Assembly: GCA_003439945.1 (NCBI GenBank)
Contig: QVRM01001782.1
Location: 1,467,501 to 1,531,500 of the forward strand
Source of the DNA: Dermanyssus gallinae
Taxonomy: Eukaryota; Arthropoda; Arachnida; Mesostigmata; Dermanyssidae
Direction: 5' to 3'
Length of the DNA: 64,000 nt
Shown here: positions 35,474-49,213 of the stretch, piece after piece
Layout of the letters: every line of letters starts with the position of its first letter
Numbering within the stretch: the first letter of the stretch is position 1
Translations under genes and position numbers: made by a program
Notes under the pieces: generated by a model
What the model saw: only the letters and a program-made list of their open reading frames with translations
The model's database searches: none
Told to the model about the DNA's origin: nothing

Positions 35474-37715
35474 GCTGAAACGACACCGATTGACGAAACA
35501 GACGATACCGGTGCCAACAAATTACGGTAGTAATGACCACACCGACAAAGCAGATGCACACACACACAGACACCCAAAGACAAAGAGAAGAATAAGTCAG
35601 AAAAGAAAAATATGATTTTACCCACGAATCAATCGCCGATGATCGACTATAATCCATTACATGTGCAATACCCCCAACACATAACACAATCGTATATAGA
35701 ATTATAATTGCATGGCTAGGACGACTTTGGATCTGACGTGTACCTAATCTAAACTTTCCCAACAAGTGCACAAACAACAAAAAATAACTAGCTAGCAGCA
35801 AGCATAATAAACAGCAGCATTAACAGCAGAGCGACAACAAAGTTACGGTATTGGTACAAACAATACCCACAAGGACCGTAACATGTCACAAGTCGCTGAT
35901 ATCATCAGGATCCCTCCAGGTCATACCCCTCCCCCCCCCCCCCCAGTTAAGATAAGCGACTCTATCGTTGAAGGGAGTTGAAGCTTGATAAAACGAGGCT
36001 TAAATAGTTGTCAGGACAGAAACAATGAAGAAGAGACAGAATATTTGATTGGCGAAGGTTTTGCCACGTGAACTGAGATTACATTATTTGATACGACGGA
36101 AGCCAGAGGCTAAGCTGTTTGGCAAATTTGAACTTTGAATTTGTGAGCTATTCAGTAAAAATTGCTTGGGAAATGCAGTGAGGAAAAGGTATAGACAGGG
36201 CTTTAGTCTAATAAATTGGCGCGCATGATGATGAACATGTGTATATACAAGTTCATCCGGATCTATTGTTGCGCGTATCTATATTCATGCACGCATATAT
36301 ATATATATATATATATATGATTTAGCGCTTTTACTACACAGTGGAGGCGGACAGCGCCGTGTGGTTCTCAGCTCAAGGCAGCCCTTAGTAAACTATGAAG
36401 CGACAGAAACAGCAGCTCTCCTGCAGCGCTAGTCAATTGATCATGCCGTGGCTGTGAGATCAACGGGGTCTTGTATAAACTTGGGGGTGCGAGGGAAGAA
36501 TGATGAGCATGAAGGCAAACCGACCCCACGCAGCAGAGTCACTGAATCTCCGCTTCATGAACGTCCGGCTGCAGATGTATATGAGTGCATAAGGTGTGCT
36601 TGAGTGATCGACCATATCGATTTCTGCCGGAACACCACTACCGCTTTTCACATGTCTTTTCTACAAGCACTCTACCCTTTTACGAACGAGCCGAAGCACA
36701 CATGCTAGTTTTTGGACTGCTGAAAGCTGCTCACCAGCAGTATCCAGATTTCTGCTGTGCGCCAACACAGCGGTAGCGAGCCCGCAATATAGACCCTCCC
36801 ATTAACTGTGTCCCCGCAACAGAGTGAACCTCCCATTAACTGTGTCAACATGCAATAGTAACTCCTCGTCGATTTTTTGCAGATGCCTAGATTGAACGGC
36901 TGGACACTAATGTAAAAACGATTAAAGAAACCAAACGAGTAGTTTATAATAAGCGGTTGAAATAGCGCCAACTCGTATTGTTGCAACGGCCGTGATGAGG
37001 ATCGAATGGAATCAGGTTTTAGGAGCTAAATCGGAAAATTGTAACCTTCATTCTTTTTACGATGATGCTGGCGATGATACTGACGATCTCACGAGGACTA
37101 GCATAGACGAGGCATTATATCGATATGGTTCTGCTACTGCTGATTTTCCTTGGCGGCAACAAGATCCAAACAGACGTGTATCTCGAGATCGGTTGATGTG
37201 CCATTATCAAGCCAGATCATATTCAGTTATCTTGAGCAACGAGAGCTCGATGACCTTCGATAACCGTGTGAACCTCTGTCGTGTGCTGACCCCGGCTGGT
37301 GACGGCTGGCGGTAACGGTGCTCGAGAACTTCAGAGGTGTCTCGAAGCTGTATGAACGATTCGAACATCTCGCGGCGTCTCGACTGTTTGTACCACCAAC
37401 CACCAACCAGTAACGATCGACGAGAATAGCGGGAGGCGGCGGCGGCTGCTGTGCGTGGCGTCAATGATTTCAATCGTCGATGATGATGCATCGAACCTAT
37501 CGATGACGACTGAAGGCACTAAGGTGTAGCGCCGCCACACAGCAAGACATATTTCAATCCGCAAAATGTAGCAAACCTGGCCGCGAAACCGAGTCGGATA
37601 CGACCGATCACCGAGAAGGTGATCAGCGAAGAGATCGCGACGTAACAAATCGACGAGATGTGAAAAGATGGGAATGAAAGCAAAAGGATTTATGGCCAAT
37701 AATGGCAGAATAACA

Positions 37716-37915
37716 AGAAGAAGAATAACAACAACAATTGTAACAATCACGACGACGACAACAACAACAACAACAACATCAATATCATCACCAGCAACAA
37801 CAACCACAACAACAACCACAACAACAGCATCAACAACAACAACAACAGCAACGACAACAACAACAACAACAACAACAACATCAGCAGCAGCAGCAGCAGC
37901 AGCAACAACGACACC
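37716..37915. repeat. CAA/CAG/GAC trinucleotide block
   Basis: About 200 bases of imperfect (CAA)n with GAC, ATC and a terminal (CAG)n. Every frame on either strand is open here and reads as homopolymer runs, which explains the long spurious frames. Confidence 0.95.
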
Positions 37916-38517
37916 CACCGCTGTGCTGGCATCGCCAGGCAATCGCCGACTAAAGTCAGTCACGCCGTACCCTGAATATCTTCGGCGGCAGCGACGAATC
38001 TTCGACGTATTCTCGCGGCCCGTTTGCGTTGCCCGTTGCCATTGCTTGTTGTATCAAGCTGGCCCCAACGTAAACACTAGATCGCCCTGCCCGACCGCCT
38101 GCCACCGTCATCGTTATCATGGAGGACATCAATGATATGAGTAATATCTGACCGCGGATGCTTTGCTTGCTTGCTTACCATCTCGAGGCTTGAGCGCCTC
38201 GGCATGGCGATGGTGATGGCGACAATGGATTTGCTACGAAGCGACTACGGCTACGCATGTATGGCTGACTATGGCTGTGGCTGGCTGTCTGTCTGTATGC
38301 ATGCATGCATGTGTAATGCCTGCTGCCTGCCGGCAATATTGATGATGCCGCTCAGAGAAAACGCTGAACGCGCGCGACTGAGTGAATACTGCTGCTGCTG
38401 CTGATGTTGCTGCTGCTGGAGCAGATCGGATTGAGCTTCGGCAGAACAGCGTCGAACAAATGACAACACGATCGGCAACGACACGGAGCTTAGCACCGCC
38501 GATGATGACCAACGAGA

Positions 38518-38745
38518 TCAACAACAACAATAGCAATCATAAGAGCAACAACAAATGTAACAACAACAACACTTATAAAAGCAACAATGATACAAACAAC
38601 AAACACAATAACAACAACAACAATGATACAAACAACAAACACAACAACAACAACAACAATTATAATAGCAACAATGATGCAAACAAACAACACAATAACA
38701 ACAACACGAACAACAACAACAAACACAAGAACAACAACAACAACG
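38518..38745. repeat. AAC/AAT-rich trinucleotide block with higher-order repeat
   Basis: About 230 bases of AAC units, interrupted by a recurring longer motif caatgatacaaacaacaaac (twice, near 38584-38640, with a diverged third copy near 38670), so short units are nested in a longer tandem period. Confidence 0.9.
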
Positions 38746-39447
38746 AGTTTTGCCTTTTATCCCTCATCTTTCCTCTCCTTCTCTCTCGCCTCCCCCCGTC
38801 CCTTCTTTCTGTACCTTTTTGGTTCTTACAATACGATTGATGGACACACTTGCTGTTGTTGTCTTATTGATATATGACTATATGATATCATTCAGTGATA
38901 CTGGCGATCATTCATTGAAGACTTAGGGGCTTGCTGGTAAGAAGTGGTTAGGTAGACAGACAGACAGGCAGACAGACAGATAAATCGGATAAAGATGGGC
39001 AAACGATCTGCTAGGCTGCTCAAGTCATTTACCCAGATTGACAGCCTGCCTATGTATGTATACATATATGATTTGGCTATGATCGGCAGCCTGCCTATGC
39101 AATGACCTCAAGCCATACTACCACTTACTCGATCGATTTCTCTCGATCACTGCTGCTGCTGCTGCTGCCGCCGCTGCTGATGGTGGTATTTATTGATAGC
39201 GGCTGGTCAACAGCACGCGCTGGAAGATGGTCTAGAATCTTAGCCGGCGGCTACACGGCCAGACATAGGCTGTAACCAAGGCGGCCGGCCGAGCGGAGGT
39301 GTTTGGCGAGCCCACAATGGGCCGTAAGCGAGCAACGCCTGCTCGTGTAGAGATGATTCCGTCCGTCAAGAGGGTCGTTGCCACCACTCATGATCTGACT
39401 GAACCGCATCTAACCGGACTGATTGATATACACGCACATAAATACAC

Positions 39448-39492
<45 letters not shown>

Positions 39493-39973
39493 TGTGCGTG
39501 TTGTATGTGTTTGTATATATGGGAAAAAGAAACCTTCTCCAATAAAAACACGTGTTGTGTATTCATCCGACGGCGAGCTTTCATCTCGTCCGGGACAGCC
39601 GCCTCACCCTGTTGCGCCGCATTACTACTCCTATGACCTGTGTGGTTACCACTACTACCTTAACAGGTACAACAACAGCAAGAACTATTACAAATCGTGC
39701 TCGCATTAGATCGATTGCACACGTACGTGGGCGTTCGTGCGCGATAATGAGAATCATCATGTCTGATTCTCAGGTTCGTTTTTCCCATTTCTTTTTCCGC
39801 TCTCTCTCTCTCTCTCTGTCTTTATCTCTTTCTTTCTCTGGCTCTAACTTGGTGGCTGGTTTTTTTTCTGGCATTTGAGCGTCTATATTGATTTGTCTCC
39901 CTGCTGTTTGCTGACCTAAGTGTGTTTGTGGAATACTGCTGGCTAGAGCGTTAACGAGAGACCATGTGACGTG

Positions 39974-40050
39974 GCAACAACAAGAACAACAACAAAAACA
40001 ACAACAACAACAGCAGCAGCAACAACAACAACAGCAACAACAACAACAAG
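39974..40050. repeat. CAA/CAG repeat block
   Basis: Imperfect (CAA)n with AAC and CAG units. Confidence 0.9.
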
Positions 40051-40607
40051 TCATTACGAATACGATCGAGCCGTAAAAGATGATGCAGAAATGAACGGAT
40101 CAATCGAGCTGGCAGACAGAGCGTTGGAAACTGAACGAAACCAAAACGAAACGTCGAAGCTGATGGATGCGGCCGATTTCTTCGTTGTGGTTCGTAGAAG
40201 TTCGACTATACAACTTGTTATTGTTTAGGCGTAGCATTCGTTGTGTGCGCGCGCATTATCGTCGGTATCCGATCGCATGTCATCGGCGCATCGGTCGATG
40301 TTTCGACATTATTTCCAGATGAGGTCGACCAAAAACGTGACGTGAGTGCGACTCTAATATTGTCATCATCGTCATCGACATGTGACATCAACATCACCAT
40401 CGCCATCATCGCTGCTGCTGCTGCTGATGGTGATGATGATAATGCTGATGGCCAAAATTATCTTTGATGGGAATTCGGCCTTACCGCTCTCAGAGAGTCG
40501 TGAGCCTGAATGGTCGCCAAGCTGCTGCTGTTGTTGCTATTGGTCACATATCAAGTACACTCGCAGCGGTCTGTAAATCAGTGCAAATCGATACTATAAA
40601 TTAAAAA

Positions 40608-40660
<53 letters not shown>

Positions 40661-42658
40661 ACCGTCATATGTATGTAAATAGATATGGCGAAAACACACG
40701 TTTTATTTGTTTTTCTTCATTTTGAAGAAGTACCTTATTTTATTGATTTTTATCGTGAGAGAGAGAGAGAGACATTCTTTACGTTTCGAGTGAGTGCGCA
40801 TTCTATGATTGCAGTTGGTGGTGTTGTTGCTCTTATTGCTGCTGTTAATGTTAGTATCCTATTGTTGTTGTTGTTATTATTGTTATTGTTATTGTCACCA
40901 CCGCCGCCGCCGGCGTCGTTGTTAGCGTTATTTGTGCTGCTTTGATTGGTTTTTGCTATTTCGCATTAGCTGATAAATACCATTGAACCTCCCCCTCTTA
41001 ACGTGCCAAGAATTGTCGTCGATTAATTCAAGAATTTCCTCTCAACCCAGCCGAAATATCAGTTTCAACAGCAGCAGCAGCAGAAGCCATCGCCTGCGTG
41101 CTAGTAGCAGTAAACTCGCACGACACGTTTAGCCGAGGACGAGGTTAAATCGCGCTCGAGGACGGGCGATCACGCAATATCACTCCTCCTCCTCCTCCTC
41201 CGCCGCCACCCGGTCGCTACGCGGACCGAATTCCTGTCACAGCGAATACTGTCGGTCGCTAACCATCAACCGGTCATTTACCGACAATTGTTCTTTATTT
41301 AAAAAGGACGCGACAATTTGATGCAGCCATGACGACAGCAACTAAAGAAGCAGCAACATTGGCAACAACAGCAGCAGCAGCAGCAACAACAACAACCGAG
41401 GACAAACACCATCCACATGACTAGTGCAGCCGGCGTCTTCGTCATAGGCGCATCATAATTTGTGTATATTGTTAACAACGCTAACAATATACATAAATGC
41501 AAAAACCGAGTAACAACAATAGCAAGAGCCAATTACTAATACCATTATGAATGTTCCATAGAGTTTATACTGTTGCTGACGAACATGACCTAGATGTCAA
41601 AATGACGAGTAGAAACGATAGCCATCTTAATAACTAATCGTAACAACAGTGCATTTATAATTAGAGCAACAATACCAACAGCCACAAAAACGTAATCATT
41701 ATTATAATTGATTATCGTGTTTATTATTATATTTATAACAAGAAACCGGCACCGACAAGCAGCATGGAGCGCTCGACGAAGATACCGATAACGACGCCGA
41801 CGACAATACAAACAACAACAACAGCACCAACAACAACAACAAATGGCGACAACAACAACAACAACAACAACACCAAACAGTAATGATAGGTATTTTGTAG
41901 TATGCAGCCGATATGTGGCAACTGGCAAACGCGACTTTATCGTTGCTGTATAGTAGAAGTCCGCGGCGCGTTGAAGCGACGAGACGTCATAAAACAGGGA
42001 CCCACAACACACTCACACATACACCAAAACACACAACCCCCACCCCCCCACGGGCATCGTACCTGTATCTATCTATCTATCTACCAGCTGAAGGCGTTCT
42101 AGTAGAAGCAACCGTTGCGGCCGGCATGTGTCTCTTTCTCACTCTCACTGTCTATCTGTATGTCTGACTCTCGTTCGATTTGTGTGTGTGTGTGTCTGTC
42201 AGATCATAAGTAAACATACGACAAGACACGCACTCACGCAGCTACACATAAACACTCGCACACATTCCCATATATAGGTATACGGTATACTTTGGTACTG
42301 GTATAAAGATACGGTACTCGCCGATCAGATTGAACCGACACCGACGACTTCGGCGTGGATGAAATTGATACACGCGAGAAACGTAACCAGCCAATTGCCG
42401 CCAATCCAAAGAGATCATAGTGCTGTGACTGTCACAACAACGACAACAACTACAGAAACAACAACAACGGCAAGAATTGCTACGGCCCCTGCCACTAATT
42501 CAACTTCAGAGTATCACATCGAGATAGACGCTATTGAAGGAGAAGGATGAACACTAAGAAAGGAAGAGAGAGAGAGAGAAAAAAGACTACCGGGGGTATA
42601 GGTCATGACGATCCTAGGGGAGTGATATTGATCTTGACCTTAACGGTGAGAAGGAGGC

Positions 42659-42678
42659 GGGGGGGGGGGGGGGGGGGG
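42659..42678. repeat. Poly-G run (G20)
   Basis: Twenty consecutive G within hh intron 1. Confidence 0.95.
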
Positions 42679-44895
42679 AGGGCGAAACATCCGACCTCGA
42701 ATACCATCGATGTACTAAAGTGTTTGTCGATTTCTATTTTGTTTTGCCCCGAGCGAGAAAGAATGATCTTTGATCAGCAGCGCCCTTATGAAGTCTCCGA
42801 TACGGCTGCATCGAGCCGCTGGTGTAGACCTTGTTGTTTCTATTGGGTACTAATGGACGTCGTCTAAGTCCTACAATCGCACTGCCAGTTTTGTCGTGTG
42901 TAATTTTTAACGTTTTTTTAAGTGCTATTATTACTCTATCTATTATTCGGTAAGCAATGCACAGTTGATTCAGACACTTGCACGGTAACTGACGTGCTAA
43001 TTGTGGTTTTCGGCATTTGACATGTTAGCGTTACTAGCGTTATCTCTGCTGGTACTACTCGTAATTATGATTGTGTTCTTATCGTAACTATTTTGCTATC
43101 AATGTCATTTATAAATGCTGCCTGTTTGTTTCTGTTGTTTTTCAAAATCATCAATCCAGTTTGTCTGCTAGTCAACAGCGCGGGTTCTGCTGGTCTAGTG
43201 CGTCGGTGGTTTGCCAGGGCGGCGGCCATCAATAGTGGACTCTGGCAGAAAATGTGCCCTTTTACTGAGCTATTTCAAGAATTCGTCACTTCTTCTGCGT
43301 TCCCACCACACACACTGTTTCTTCTCGTCGTCGTCGTCGTCATCATCGTCTTCCTTTTCTGTTTCTTCTCAACGGAACATTTACGAACGCGTATAAAACG
43401 CGCGGACCCACGCATTCACTGCTGTTGTATTTACCTACACAGACAGACATCCGCACACATCCACACACACACACTTGTTACGTTCAGATGCGAACGATGG
43501 CTACCTGCGCTTACGCCTGTGAACGTACATCAACCGTACAATGAACGGTTGAACGGATAGATGAATGAAGAGAGAAGACACTGGAGGTCTTGACAAGACG
43601 ACACACGCAAGATCGTTGTCGGTGACCGGTCGGTCCCATCGCCATTGCACCATCGTCGGCTGGGCACAGGACTCTATGAGACCGATCGAAGAAAGATTGA
43701 CAAAACCAATTCCACGACTACAATACGATGCTCCAATCGATCCGAGTCACAGATACCTACCTACCTACCGACCTGATATAATACACCTCCGGCGCTTGAG
43801 GAATGCTGAAACAATACAAGGTGAACAACAACCAGCAACCCAAACGTTGAGAACACAACAACAACAACCGGGTCAATGACGACAACAACAACCGAGCCAA
43901 TGACGACAACAACAACAACAACAACAACAATAAGAACAACAACAACTGGGACAATAACAATAATAACCATTGCAGTGACGACGACAACAACAACTATCGT
44001 AACGACGACAACAAACTCGCAACAATAACATCAGCAAAGACTGCTACAACAACCGACCGCCACGGACTACGAGAACCCCCTCGACGGACAGACGGTTGTA
44101 CGTCCGACCTGTGTGCTTTACCGCCACCGTGGCTGTAAATTCATTGAGACGAAAAACGTTTGAGTAAAATTCTTGGTGACTCAAGACACGCAGCAACAGC
44201 AACTACAAAATCACCAGCTGAAGCAATAGCAATGCAGCACGACGTCGGCCGCGACCGTGGCATCGGTTAACGAAACGAATGCAGTGTCGCGGTCGAGATT
44301 GAACTTTTAGTTCTCGATCGACACCATTGACACCGCGACGAGCGCGCTCAGTTCGAGTCTGTTGCGGGCGTCCTCAGCAGAGTCGACTTCGGTTGCCGCC
44401 ATCGGGATAGGGTAGGGGCAACATTTATCGCCTGAGACGTGTTGAATACGCAGAGAACGTGGAGCGGGAATAGGGAAAGATCGGTGACAGCTCCAAACAA
44501 GGTAAACACAATAACAACTGAAAAAGGAAGGCAAGAAACGTCGAACCTAGAGCTACACAGACTAAACACAACAGCACGAAACAGATGAAGCGCCCAACCT
44601 GATGACGAGACGAACATGTATCAATATTATAACTACTAATGTTACGGCTTATGAGCACACCGCTTGGGTACATATACATATACCAGCCGGTATATAATGT
44701 ATATACTACTAAATTATTTACCTACGTTTGTATACACTTGTTTATCTGACGTTTTTGCTTATTCCGAGAGTGGCAACTTTAGGCTAGATCTAAGTTTGAC
44801 TTCCAGCTTAGCGTTAACTTATAGGCTATATAGCCTATTAGTTATACTTGTTAAACACGTTAAGCACAGAGCGATTCAATATGTGTACAAGGTCG

Positions 44896-44917
44896 TATAT
44901 ATATACATTTATATATA

Positions 44918-44973
<56 letters not shown>

Positions 44974-45017
44974 TATACATATATATAATATACTATATAT
45001 ATATATATATATATATT
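44896..45017. repeat. Compound (TA)n cluster, about 120 bp
   Basis: Successive (TA)n tracts separated by single C or T interruptions. Self-complementary, so cruciform or slippage-prone. Confidence 0.95.
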
Positions 45018-46360
45018 ATTAGCGTAACGCGACAACAATGCCAATGAGCGCAAGCGAGGTTGACGTAAAACAAACGAATGTCTAACATACGTAGCCGAGG
45101 AAGCGGCCGCATCGGCCGAAGAACGGTTTGCCAAATTTATTTCCGTTCGGCGAAGATATATGACTTTGTAATGGGTATATAGGTGGTTTGTTGCCGTCGA
45201 TGTCGTTCTCGGCGTCGTCGTCGCCGTCGTCGTGAAGCAGCGGCAGCAGCAGCAGCTATTTATTGCTTGCGGTTTGTTCTTCGGTCTTTCTTCGTGTCGT
45301 TTCGTATCGTTTCGAATGAGTAGTATCGGTGGCTCATTGGTTCGCTGGTGCGTTGGTTCATTGGTCTGCTGATGATCCGGTCCGCGGGCCGGCCGCCGTG
45401 TCTGTCGTGCGGAAGCGGCGGCGGCGGTGGCGGCGGCGGCATAACACAGAACACGAAGAAAGAGAAAAGAAAAACGAACAGAAGAAGAAGAAAAGAAGAC
45501 GAAAGAAACAAAAAACGAAAGAGCAGAAGTAAAAGAACACAACTCGTCGATAATGTTATCGATACAGACCAATAGCAACACGGCAATATGCGCAGTCGCG
45601 GATGTCCCGTACCGTGCCGTGCCGGGTTGGCAGGCATGACCAGCCAGGAAGGTACGTACAAACGTAGGTGGGTGGCGATAAGACAAAGCTGCCGCCGGCA
45701 AACGCCAGACTCAGTGTTGATGACACAACACTGACCCGACGCAGGGACGCAGACTCGGAAGGCAGACGCTATGCTCGAGATGTTGATCATTTTGGCAAAA
45801 CTGCTAGCTCCTGCTACATTTGTTGACGGTGAAAATGGTCGACATGATGATGATGATGATGATGGTGATGATGGTGATGATGACGATGACGGTGGTGATG
45901 ATGATGGGAATATTGAGGCCGAAAAGACACTTATTGGCGATTACCTGGACACGTCGATAACGCCACTACCAGCGTAGCCATTATTGCTTGTTGTTGTTGT
46001 CGATGTTGTGTTGTCGATGTTGTTGTTGTTTGTAAGTTCGTTGTCGACCTTGACGCTGTGCTCGTTGAGGTCGGCATCGAACACTGGCCTGGCTGTTGTG
46101 GCAACTTTGGCACAGCGTATCAAAACTCCGACATAGCTGCTAACCAATTGCCGCGTTGGCCGTAACCGAGGTTCGGGTCGGTCGGTCGTGCGGCCATCAA
46201 CGAAGCGATAAGTCAGCCTCAGAGGACGGCGAGGTCAACCTCGTCGAGCGATGTCAACCCCATGCTGCCCCCACATTCTTCACATCGGCACCATCGGTCT
46301 TCACATCGCTACAGTTCTCGGTCAGTCAGCTGCTGAGGATGGATGAGAATGGCAGGTTGG

Positions 46361-46450
46361 TGTTGTTGTTGTTGTTGTTGCTGCCGCTGCCACTGCTTCT
46401 ATTGTTGTTGTTGTTGTTGTTGTTGCTGCTGCTGCTGCTGCTGTTATCGT
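46361..46450. repeat. GTT/GCT repeat block
   Basis: Imperfect (GTT)n followed by (GCT)n, the reverse-orientation counterpart of the CAA/CAG blocks. Confidence 0.9.
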
Positions 46451-46962
46451 CACGGTCGTTATTGTTGTTAGCCCTCGATCCGTTGGGCTCCGTCTCGTAG
46501 ACAGTGTGCGGTCTGGCACTAAATGCTGCGCTAATGCTGCCGACAATCTTTGACCACCGCGACCTCTCCGCACCTCATCGCCTGTCTGCCGGGCCGAGTA
46601 GATAGATACGACGACGGTGGCTTCCATGGTTTCCTTCAGTGAGGGCCGTTTGCCTTCAGCTGTCTCCAGCGGCCGCCACCGCCGCCATCGTCGACGTCGT
46701 AGTCGTCGACGTCGTCCTTCTGAGGATCGATATGCGGCGCAGCGGCAATATCTGCGCTGTTGTTGCTGTTGTTACTGATACAGCAAATGTTGTCGCTGCT
46801 GTGTGTTATGGTGCGGCCGGGTCCAGCGAATTGCCAGTGCTGTGCCATAAGGTAGATCGTCCACCGGACACGCTATGACAGAGCACTTACAAGAGATAGT
46901 GAGCGCGCATTGTGTGCGCTTCTGTAAACTTGAATGTGTGTGGTTCTCTGTATGCGTGAATG

Positions 46963-47125
46963 TGGGTTGTTGCTGTTGCTGCTACTGTTGCTGCTGTTGC
47001 TATTGTTGTTGTTGTTGTTCTTGCTGTTGGTGGTGTTGTTGTGTTGTTGGCGGTGTTGCTGTAGTTGTTATTGTTGTTGCTGCTTCGGTTGCAATTGTTG
47101 TTGCTGTAACTATTGCTGTCGCCGC
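46963..47125. repeat. GTT/GCT repeat block
   Basis: Imperfect alternating GTT and GCT units. Leu, Cys and Val homopolymers in its frames are artefacts. Confidence 0.9.
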
Positions 47126-47761
47126 TAGTAATGTTCATACGTATACATTTGCTCCCACTTTTATAAGTTCCCCACTTTATTATCTATAGAGTATACTTTT
47201 AGAACACACTATTAGAACTCTTTTAGAGCTTTTTTTTGCCCACGCATCTTCCCGTTTCTGCCATGAGAACTCCCAGACTTTGCTAGCCCCTCCCCCCTCT
47301 TTCTCCCTTTCTCTCTCCCTCTATTTCCTCCATCCCCTACATCATCTTATCGCTTTAGCGCGCTTCAGACGAGGCTAATGTGAAAAGCCCCACGTAGAGC
47401 CGTACTCACATTCAGCTAGCATGGTTGGCAGGGTGACTGATCTCCAAGTCACCTGATAATAACATCCGCCGAGGATGGCGTCTGTCGCCCAGAGCATTCG
47501 ATCTATCTAGCCGACAGCTTGGTGTCCCTGTTAACGCAACGCGTCGTAACGGAAAAGAAGAAACACTTACTCCCCGCGATATTGTGAATGATTATTAGTG
47601 AACCGAAATCTACCTAATTATCGATAATACTATCATGGCCGATCATTGTGCTCCATCAATTGCACGGCGCGGCGTCGATCGAGTGGCACAGAAGATGCCA
47701 ATACCCACAGCAGATAAAGAATTATCTTCAACGTTTATTTTTCACATGTTTCGTACATAAA

Positions 47762-47765
<4 letters not shown>

Positions 47766-47834
<69 letters not shown>
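47766..47834. repeat. Longest uninterrupted (TA)n tract, about 69 bp
   Basis: Pure alternating TA, the longest perfect dinucleotide array in the window. Confidence 0.95.
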
Positions 47835-47836
<2 letters not shown>

Positions 47837-48941
47837 TTGTATGCTAATTTTCACACTGTAGTAATTTGTATTTCATTTATTTCTTGTTTACTGCACTCAG
47901 AAACTCTAGACGGATAGAATGGTAAAAAGAAAAATGCACGCAATATGTAATGACAATCCAAAATTTTTGATAGCGGTACACCAGCACCGTTAGGGCAACC
48001 TATTGTCGGTCACAGGAGTTCGCCGTGGCAAGCGATACCAGCTCCACTTCCGAGTAGGTGGGACGTGATCCTTCTTGACGTGACTGAAGATAGCGTTTCG
48101 AGAAGAGATCGACAGGCAAAATCGTGAATCGGACGAAATGTCCGAATTTGCCACCAACCTGTTCGATATAAGCAAAAATATCGCTCGATACACAGGATCC
48201 GATTGAGTGTTCGTCTCTCTCTCTCTTTCTCTCGCGGTCTCTCGATCTCTCTTGGTCGTATCATTCTTCTTTCTGTATCCCTCTCTCGATTCGTGCTTAT
48301 GCGGTTTTGGCGCGCTACATCGAGCTGCTGTGGGTGTGCGAGGTGCTTGCTGTAGGGGCGGGCCCATCGAGGGCTATTGTGTGATTGTAGCGACCATCAC
48401 CGCATCGCTCAGCCTTGGGAAGTTATGAGTATGATGATGCTGATGCCGATGATGATGACCGGCGCTTGATGGTGATACTGTCTGGTGTTGGCTGGCTGGC
48501 TAGCTGGCTGGCTGGCTAGCTGGCTGGGTAGCTATAGGCTATTTTCGGATGATTCGGATGGCGCATTCGGTCACAGTAGTGAACGTGTATACACACTCCC
48601 GACGCGATGCACCCTCTGCGTACATGTTGTATGTCATGTATACATGTCATGCAGGCTGATGTATATAGATGCAGCCTGTAGATGCAGCCTGTAGATGCAG
48701 CCACCCAGCCAACCATAGTCCCGTCTTGAATCTGAAGCTGAAGACGGGCCGGCGTGCGGGGGGGCGGCCGCCGCCCGCGTCGTCGCCCGACGCCACGACC
48801 CCAAGCACGGCCAGTTGTTGGCCAGTTAGGCAGGCAGGCCGGCATGCCGGCAGTCCGTCCCATCCCACGTTGGCACTGGCACACAAAAGGCGACGCGTCC
48901 AACGAAAGAATTCCTCGCGGGCTTCGCTAAGGCTACATCGG

Positions 48942-49213
48942 TCGTTGTTGCTGCTGTTGCTGTAGTTGTTGTTGTGATGTTATTTGTGCTGCTGCTACTG
49001 CTACTGCTGCTGTTGTTGTTATTGTTGTTTCTGCTGCTGATATTTTTGCTGCTGGTATTGCCGTTGTTGTTGTTGTTTTTGTTGTTGCTGCTGCTGTTGT
49101 TGTCGTTGCTGTTGTTGCTGCTGCTGTTGTTGTCGTTGCTGTTGTTGTTATTGCTGCTGTTATTGTTGCTGTTGTTGTTATTCCCGTTGTTGTTGCTGCT
49201 ATTGTTGTTGTTG
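48942..49213. repeat. Longest GTT/GCT repeat block (about 270 bp)
   Basis: Alternating GTT/GCT/ATT units. An approximately 33-base higher-order unit, gctgctgttgttgtcgttgc plus neighbours, occurs twice in a row near 49090-49145. Confidence 0.9.

Noticed and set aside
36796..36846. Repeated cctcccattaactgtgtc
   Set aside because: Only two short copies 33 bases apart. A small local duplication with no further support.
37331..37963. 210-codon open frame on the - strand
   Set aside because: Central half is a Val homopolymer translated from a CAA/GAC array.
44838..45701. 287-codon open frame on the - strand
   Set aside because: Composed of translations of (TA)n (Tyr-Ile repeats), GCC/GCT and GAC repeats. 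No domain, and located within hh intron 1.
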